Source: JAFGSG01 sp964626055 (GTDB taxonomy: Bacteria; Spirochaetota; UBA4802; JAFGDQ01). Taken from it: DNA of 64,000 nt. The position numbers were made by a program, and so were the translations under genes. The stretch is from contig CAZVDF010000014.1 in assembly GCA_964626055.1 (NCBI GenBank), positions 1 to 64,000 on the forward strand, given 5' to 3'. Of the stretch, positions 60,210 to 64,000 are shown piece after piece. Under the pieces are notes generated by a model. It did not search any database. It was given only the letters and a program-made list of their open reading frames with translations, and was not told the origin of the DNA. How positions within the stretch are numbered: position 1 is the stretch's first letter; each line of letters starts with the position of its first letter.

Positions 60210-62699
60210 ATGGAAAATTTCACAAAGAGATCTAAAAAAGTTCTGGAAGTCTTTGCGCAGTTTGAAGGTAAAAGACTAAAATCGGATTTTATCGGGCCCG
60301 AACATATATTTTTAGGGTTGCTTAAAGACGATGACTCTGTGGCTGCCAGGATATTAAAAACGCTGGATTTGAAATTCGATATCATCCGTAATGAGATCGA
60401 ATTCATGATAAGGAAAACCGGAACGACTATTACGCTTGGAAATGTACCGATAAATATGAGGTTCAACAGAATTGTCGACATGGCAAAAGGTGAAGCAAAA
60501 AAAATATTCAGCAATTACATAGGAACAGAACATCTTCTGCTTGCATTGTTTAAAGACGGAACATCCGCTGGAATAGACAGTCTCATAAAAACCGGAATAA
60601 ATTATGAAGTTATAAGAGATAAAATTTTAAAAATTACCGGAAATTTGAGGGAGATAACCGAAGCCAAAAATTTACAGAAAAGCAAAATTGCCACGCTCGA
60701 TGAATTCTCCAGGAACCTGACTGCGCTGGCGCAGGAGAACAGACTTGATCCGGTAATAGGCAGGGATCAGGAAATTGACCGGGTGATTAGAATACTGTCC
60801 AGAAAGACAAAGAATAATCCCGTATTGATCGGCGAAGCGGGCGTAGGAAAAACAGCCATAGTCGAAGGTCTTGCGCAGAGAATCGTCGATAAAAAAATAC
60901 CGGAACCGCTCCAGAATAAGCTTGTTTACTCGCTGGATATAGCCGCAATAATTGCCGGAACAAAATTCAGGGGCGAATTTGAAGACAGAATTAAAAGAAT
61001 AATAAACGAAATAAAGAATGAAGATAAAATAATTATTTTTATAGATGAAATACATACGCTGATCGGGGCCGGCGCTGCCGAAGGAGCAGTCGACGCCGCC
61101 AATATCATGAAACCCGCACTTTCCAGGGGAGAGCTTCAGTGCATCGGCGCTACAACGTTAGCCGAATACAAAAAACATATCGAAAAAGATAAAGCTCTTG
61201 AGAGAAGATTCCAGACTGTTCTGGTAAAGGAACCCGGCGTTGAGGATTCGATTAAAATACTGATGGGATTGAAAGAAAGATATGAAATTCATCATAAAGT
61301 AAGGTTTACCGATGAAGCAGTTGAAAAATCCGTATTGTATTCTTACCGCTATATAAATGACAGGCATCTCCCGGATAAAGCAATAGATATTCTGGATGAA
61401 GCCGGTTCAAAAGCGAGACTTGAGCATTGTTACAAGCCTGATGATATACTGTCAATCGAAGAGGAAATAAAAGAGCTTAATATTAAAAAAAATAATCTGG
61501 TAATGGCTCAGGAATACGAGCAGGCCGCCGCCGTCAGGGACGCGACAAACGCCAAAAGACAGCTGCTCGCGGCGAAAATGAACGATTGGCAGCAAAAAAT
61601 TAATGATTACGAGGTTACGGTCACCGTTGACGATATTGAATCCGTAGTTTCACAGTCGACAGGCATTCCCGTCGAAGGATTGAACGAAACCGAAACAAAT
61701 AAATTATTAAATATTGAAGAAGAACTTCATAAACGGATCATAGGACAGGATAATGCAATTGCCGCTATAAGCAAAGCTATAATACGTTCAAGGACCGGAC
61801 TGATAAATAAAAGAGGCCCTATAGGGTCTTTTATCTTTTTAGGGCCTACAGGGGTCGGGAAAAGTGAACTTGCGAAAGTTTTATCCGCTTTTCTCTTTAA
61901 TAACGACGATTCGCTTATACGTCTTGACATGTCCGAATATATGGAAAGGCATTCGGTTTCAAGACTCATAGGGTCGCCTCCGGGCTATGTGGGTTATGAG
62001 AACGGAGGACTTCTAACGGAAAAAATAAAAAGACGGCCGTATTCGGTTATCCTTTTCGATGAAATTGAAAAAGCACATTACGATATCTTCAACATTTTGC
62101 TTCAGATTCTGGAAGAAGGAGAATTAACGGACAGTTTCGGCACAGCCGTCAGTTTTAAAAATACTATTATTATTTTAACATCAAACATAGGCAATAATGA
62201 TTTTTCCAGTATAGGTAAAATGGGATTTTCAGATTTTAAAAACGGGAATAGCGCAGCGAATGAAAGCAGTGATGCATACAAAAAGATAAAGCAGATATTC
62301 AGCCCTGAACTCTTAAACCGTGTGCAGAAAATAATTTATTTCCATAAGCTTGAGAAAAGGCATATCGGAACAATCGTCGATATCATGCTGAATGACGTAA
62401 ATAAAAATTTATCCGATAAAGGCATAGAACTGGTGTTTTCAGGTAAGACAAAAAAATACCTTGTGGATAAAGGATATGATGAACAATTCGGTGCGCGCTT
62501 TTTAAAAAAGACGATTATTTCCGAGATCGAGGACAAAATTGCATTATTGATTTTGAAAAAATTAATGCCGCAAGGACCACAAAAAAAGATTTATGTCGGC
62601 GTTAAAGTCGGGTCATTATACTTTAAACCGATGGAAGATAAACGGAAGAACAATACGGCATCTAGTAAACAATATCCAGCACTTCTTCGAAATAATTGA
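60210..62699 (+). CDS. clpC: ClpC AAA+ unfoldase
   Basis: About 829 residues. It has a double Clp-N domain (about 1-145; FTKRSKKVLEVFAQFEGKRL), the first AAA+ module with Walker A GEAGVGKT and IIFIDEIHTLIGAG, a middle coiled coil with a UVR-like motif (QEYEQAAAVRDATN), and the second AAA+ module with GPTGVGKSELAK. An MGF loop (near SIGKMGFSDF) is in the position of the ClpP-contact loop. It unfolds substrates for ClpP. The ATG at 60210 has GCGGAG at good spacing; TTG at 60201 does not. It ends in a 38-base overlap with lon. Confidence 0.96.
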   Translation: MENFTKRSKKVLEVFAQFEGKRLKSDFIGPEHIFLGLLKDDDSVAARILKTLDLKFDIIRNEIEFMIRKTGTTITLGNVPINMRFNRIVDMAKGEAKKIFSNYIGTEHLLLALFKDGTSAGIDSLIKTGINYEVIRDKILKITGNLREITEAKNLQKSKIATLDEFSRNLTALAQENRLDPVIGRDQEIDRVIRILSRKTKNNPVLIGEAGVGKTAIVEGLAQRIVDKKIPEPLQNKLVYSLDIAAIIAGTKFRGEFEDRIKRIINEIKNEDKIIIFIDEIHTLIGAGAAEGAVDAANIMKPALSRGELQCIGATTLAEYKKHIEKDKALERRFQTVLVKEPGVEDSIKILMGLKERYEIHHKVRFTDEAVEKSVLYSYRYINDRHLPDKAIDILDEAGSKARLEHCYKPDDILSIEEEIKELNIKKNNLVMAQEYEQAAAVRDATNAKRQLLAAKMNDWQQKINDYEVTVTVDDIESVVSQSTGIPVEGLNETETNKLLNIEEELHKRIIGQDNAIAAISKAIIRSRTGLINKRGPIGSFIFLGPTGVGKSELAKVLSAFLFNNDDSLIRLDMSEYMERHSVSRLIGSPPGYVGYENGGLLTEKIKRRPYSVILFDEIEKAHYDIFNILLQILEEGELTDSFGTAVSFKNTIIILTSNIGNNDFSSIGKMGFSDFKNGNSAANESSDAYKKIKQIFSPELLNRVQKIIYFHKLEKRHIGTIVDIMLNDVNKNLSDKGIELVFSGKTKKYLVDKGYDEQFGARFLKKTIISEIEDKIALLILKKLMPQGPQKKIYVGVKVGSLYFKPMEDKRKNNTASSKQYPALLRNN

Positions 62700-64000
62700 C
62701 GAATCTGGCCTTAATCCCCTTCTTGATGTGAGCCGGTAGTTCATCATAATCTTTTTTATTCTCGAAAGGATAAATTATCGTTTTTACATTTGCTCTTTTT
62801 GCCGCAATCGTCTTTTCTTTTACACCGCCTATCGGAAGGACTTTGCCTGTAATCGTCAGTTCGCCGGTCATCGCGATCTGTTTTTTAATCGGTTTGTTTT
62901 TTACAAGCGAGTACAGCGCTGTGGCCATCGTTATGCCCGCAGAGGGGCCGTCTTTTGGAGTGGCACCAGCCGGGACGTGCAGATGAATAAAATGATTTTC
63001 AAAAAAATCCGTGTCCAGTCGGTATTTATCAGTATTGGAACTGATGTAAGTGTACGCGATTTCCGTTGATTCTTTCATTACCGCGCCCAGCTGGCCTGTT
63101 TGCTTAAATCCGCGGCCTTTGGAAGGGCTTGCCGTCGCTTCAACATAGAGAGTCGCGCCTCCCATGCTTGTCCATGCAAGTCCCATAACCACGCCGGGAA
63201 TAGTTTTGGAATACAGGGATTCGTCGGTAAATTTAGGCTTTCCTAAAAAATCTTCGATATTTTTTTCTGTTACATCGATCTTCCTGGTTTCGCCTTCGGC
63301 GAATTTTCTTGCCGCCTTGCGCATTATTTTTTTAATGCTGTTTTCCAGGCTGCGAACGCCGGCTTCTCTCGCGTATCCGTCGATTATCCGTTTTATTGCC
63401 TGAGTATTAAAAACAACCATATCTTTTTTCAGACCATGGGCTTCAAGCTGTTTATCGACAAGATAACGTTTAGCGATCTGTATTTTTTCCTCGGCAATAT
63501 ATCCGGATAAATTCATGACTTCCATCCTGTCAAGCAACGCGAGCGGGATCGTGTCCGGCTGATTCGCGGTCGCGATGAATAGAATATTCGAGAGGTCATA
63601 TCTTACATCAATGTAGTGGTCAAGGAACTGCGAGTTCTGTTCGGGATCGAGAACTTCAAGCAGCGCGGAGGCCGGGTCTCCCTGGAAGCTCGCGCCGATT
63701 TTGTCTATTTCATCCAGCATGATGACCGGATTTGACGTGCCAGCGAGTTTAAGTATCTGTATCATTTTACCCGGCATTGCGCCTATGTAAGTGCGCCTGT
63801 GCCCCTTTATCTCGGCTTCGTCCCTCATGCCGCCGAGAGAGAATCTGTAGAATTTGCGGTTCAATGCTTCAGCGACCGATTTCCCTATAGATGTTTTACC
63901 GACGCCGGGAGGGCCGATAAAGCAAAGTATTGATCCTGAGATATTCCCCTTCATTTTACCGATGCTTATAAACTCAAGTATGCGGTCCTTAATGTCGTCG
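62662..64000 (-). CDS. lon: ATP-dependent Lon protease, C-terminal part (start lies beyond the right edge)
   Basis: The open frame continues to the window end (…ILEFISIGKMKGN). It contains the AAA+ module with GPPGVGKTSIGKSVAEALNR, VIMLDEIDKIGASFQGDPAS, the sensor and lid, and the protease domain with the Ser-Lys dyad: KDGPSAGITMATALYSL (Ser) and GGVKEKTIAAKRANVK (Lys). All catalytic residues are intact; the N-terminal substrate domain is outside. It degrades misfolded and regulatory proteins. Its 3' end overlaps convergent clpC by 38 bases. Confidence 0.95.
   Translation of the reverse strand, partial: DDIKDRILEFISIGKMKGNISGSILCFIGPPGVGKTSIGKSVAEALNRKFYRFSLGGMRDEAEIKGHRRTYIGAMPGKMIQILKLAGTSNPVIMLDEIDKIGASFQGDPASALLEVLDPEQNSQFLDHYIDVRYDLSNILFIATANQPDTIPLALLDRMEVMNLSGYIAEEKIQIAKRYLVDKQLEAHGLKKDMVVFNTQAIKRIIDGYAREAGVRSLENSIKKIMRKAARKFAEGETRKIDVTEKNIEDFLGKPKFTDESLYSKTIPGVVMGLAWTSMGGATLYVEATASPSKGRGFKQTGQLGAVMKESTEIAYTYISSNTDKYRLDTDFFENHFIHLHVPAGATPKDGPSAGITMATALYSLVKNKPIKKQIAMTGELTITGKVLPIGGVKEKTIAAKRANVKTIIYPFENKKDYDELPAHIKKGIKARFVNYFEEVLDIVY

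Noticed and set aside
1..64000. tRNA or rRNA genes
   Set aside because: I noticed no cloverleaf with a T-loop GTTCRANNC and matching acceptor arms, and no rRNA-like sequence while reading through.

Overview
The window reads as the chromosome of a free-living, low-to-moderate GC, diderm-type bacterium. It has lipoprotein-type signal peptides, a CsgG/FlgO-like secreted protein, a GTP-type PEP carboxykinase, an McsA/McsB/ClpC module, a eukaryote-type Ser/Thr kinase with FHA partners and PAS-rich c-di-GMP and histidine-kinase signalling. This mix fits a Spirochaetota-like genome best, but the assignment is an inference; there is no rRNA or tRNA in the window to test it. Genes lie on both strands in short operons, separated by AT-rich gaps that are unusually full of repeats.

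Region by region. 1-3.5 kb: type I restriction genes on the minus strand (hsdR, then the N-terminus of hsdM running off the left edge) with a DUF559 nuclease gene wedged between them inside long direct repeats. 3.8-6.8 kb: an unknown protein, a DUF6498-like membrane protein, a lipoprotein and ybaK. 7-12.9 kb: cbpA-cbpM-thioesterase, pirin, an aldehyde dehydrogenase-SDR operon, and a DUF2147 protein. 13-15.5 kb: the satD-DUF3307 pair and a DnaQ-like exonuclease. 16-21.5 kb: a GGDEF-EAL protein, the remnant of a diguanylate cyclase, and a five-PAS hybrid histidine kinase. 21.5-27.4 kb: a SUOX-like molybdopterin protein, ubiX, a MATE exporter, pckG and a CsgG-like protein.

27.6-33.8 kb is a plus-strand phospho-signalling cluster: unknown protein, metallophosphoesterase, membrane Ser/Thr kinase, glycine-rich membrane protein with FHA, and von Willebrand A protein with FHA. 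33.8-36.7 kb holds an aminotransferase, a metallo-beta-lactamase protein and an HU-type protein. 37.1-42.7 kb is an SOS mutagenesis cassette, lexA-imuB-dnaE2, without imuA and with repeat elements in every gap. 42.7-48.3 kb: an orphan TRAP binding protein, flavin reductase, SRAP, an FAH-family protein, an M48 protease and an acylphosphatase. 48.3-51.5 kb: nadK-recN-metallopeptidase. 51.9-56.8 kb: small unknowns, tatD-nadB, a lipoprotein and bacterioferritin. 57.2-64 kb: an ATP-grasp protein, mcsA-mcsB-clpC, and lon running off the right edge.

The most notable points are: an McsB homologue that has lost essentially all recognisable phosphagen-kinase motifs while staying fused into the mcsA-mcsB-clpC operon; the DUF559 nuclease cassette bounded by direct repeats inside a restriction operon; two 184-bp elements in the SOS cassette that share a two-hairpin core inside long stems of unrelated sequence; and a dispersed structured repeat whose copies show compensatory base changes.
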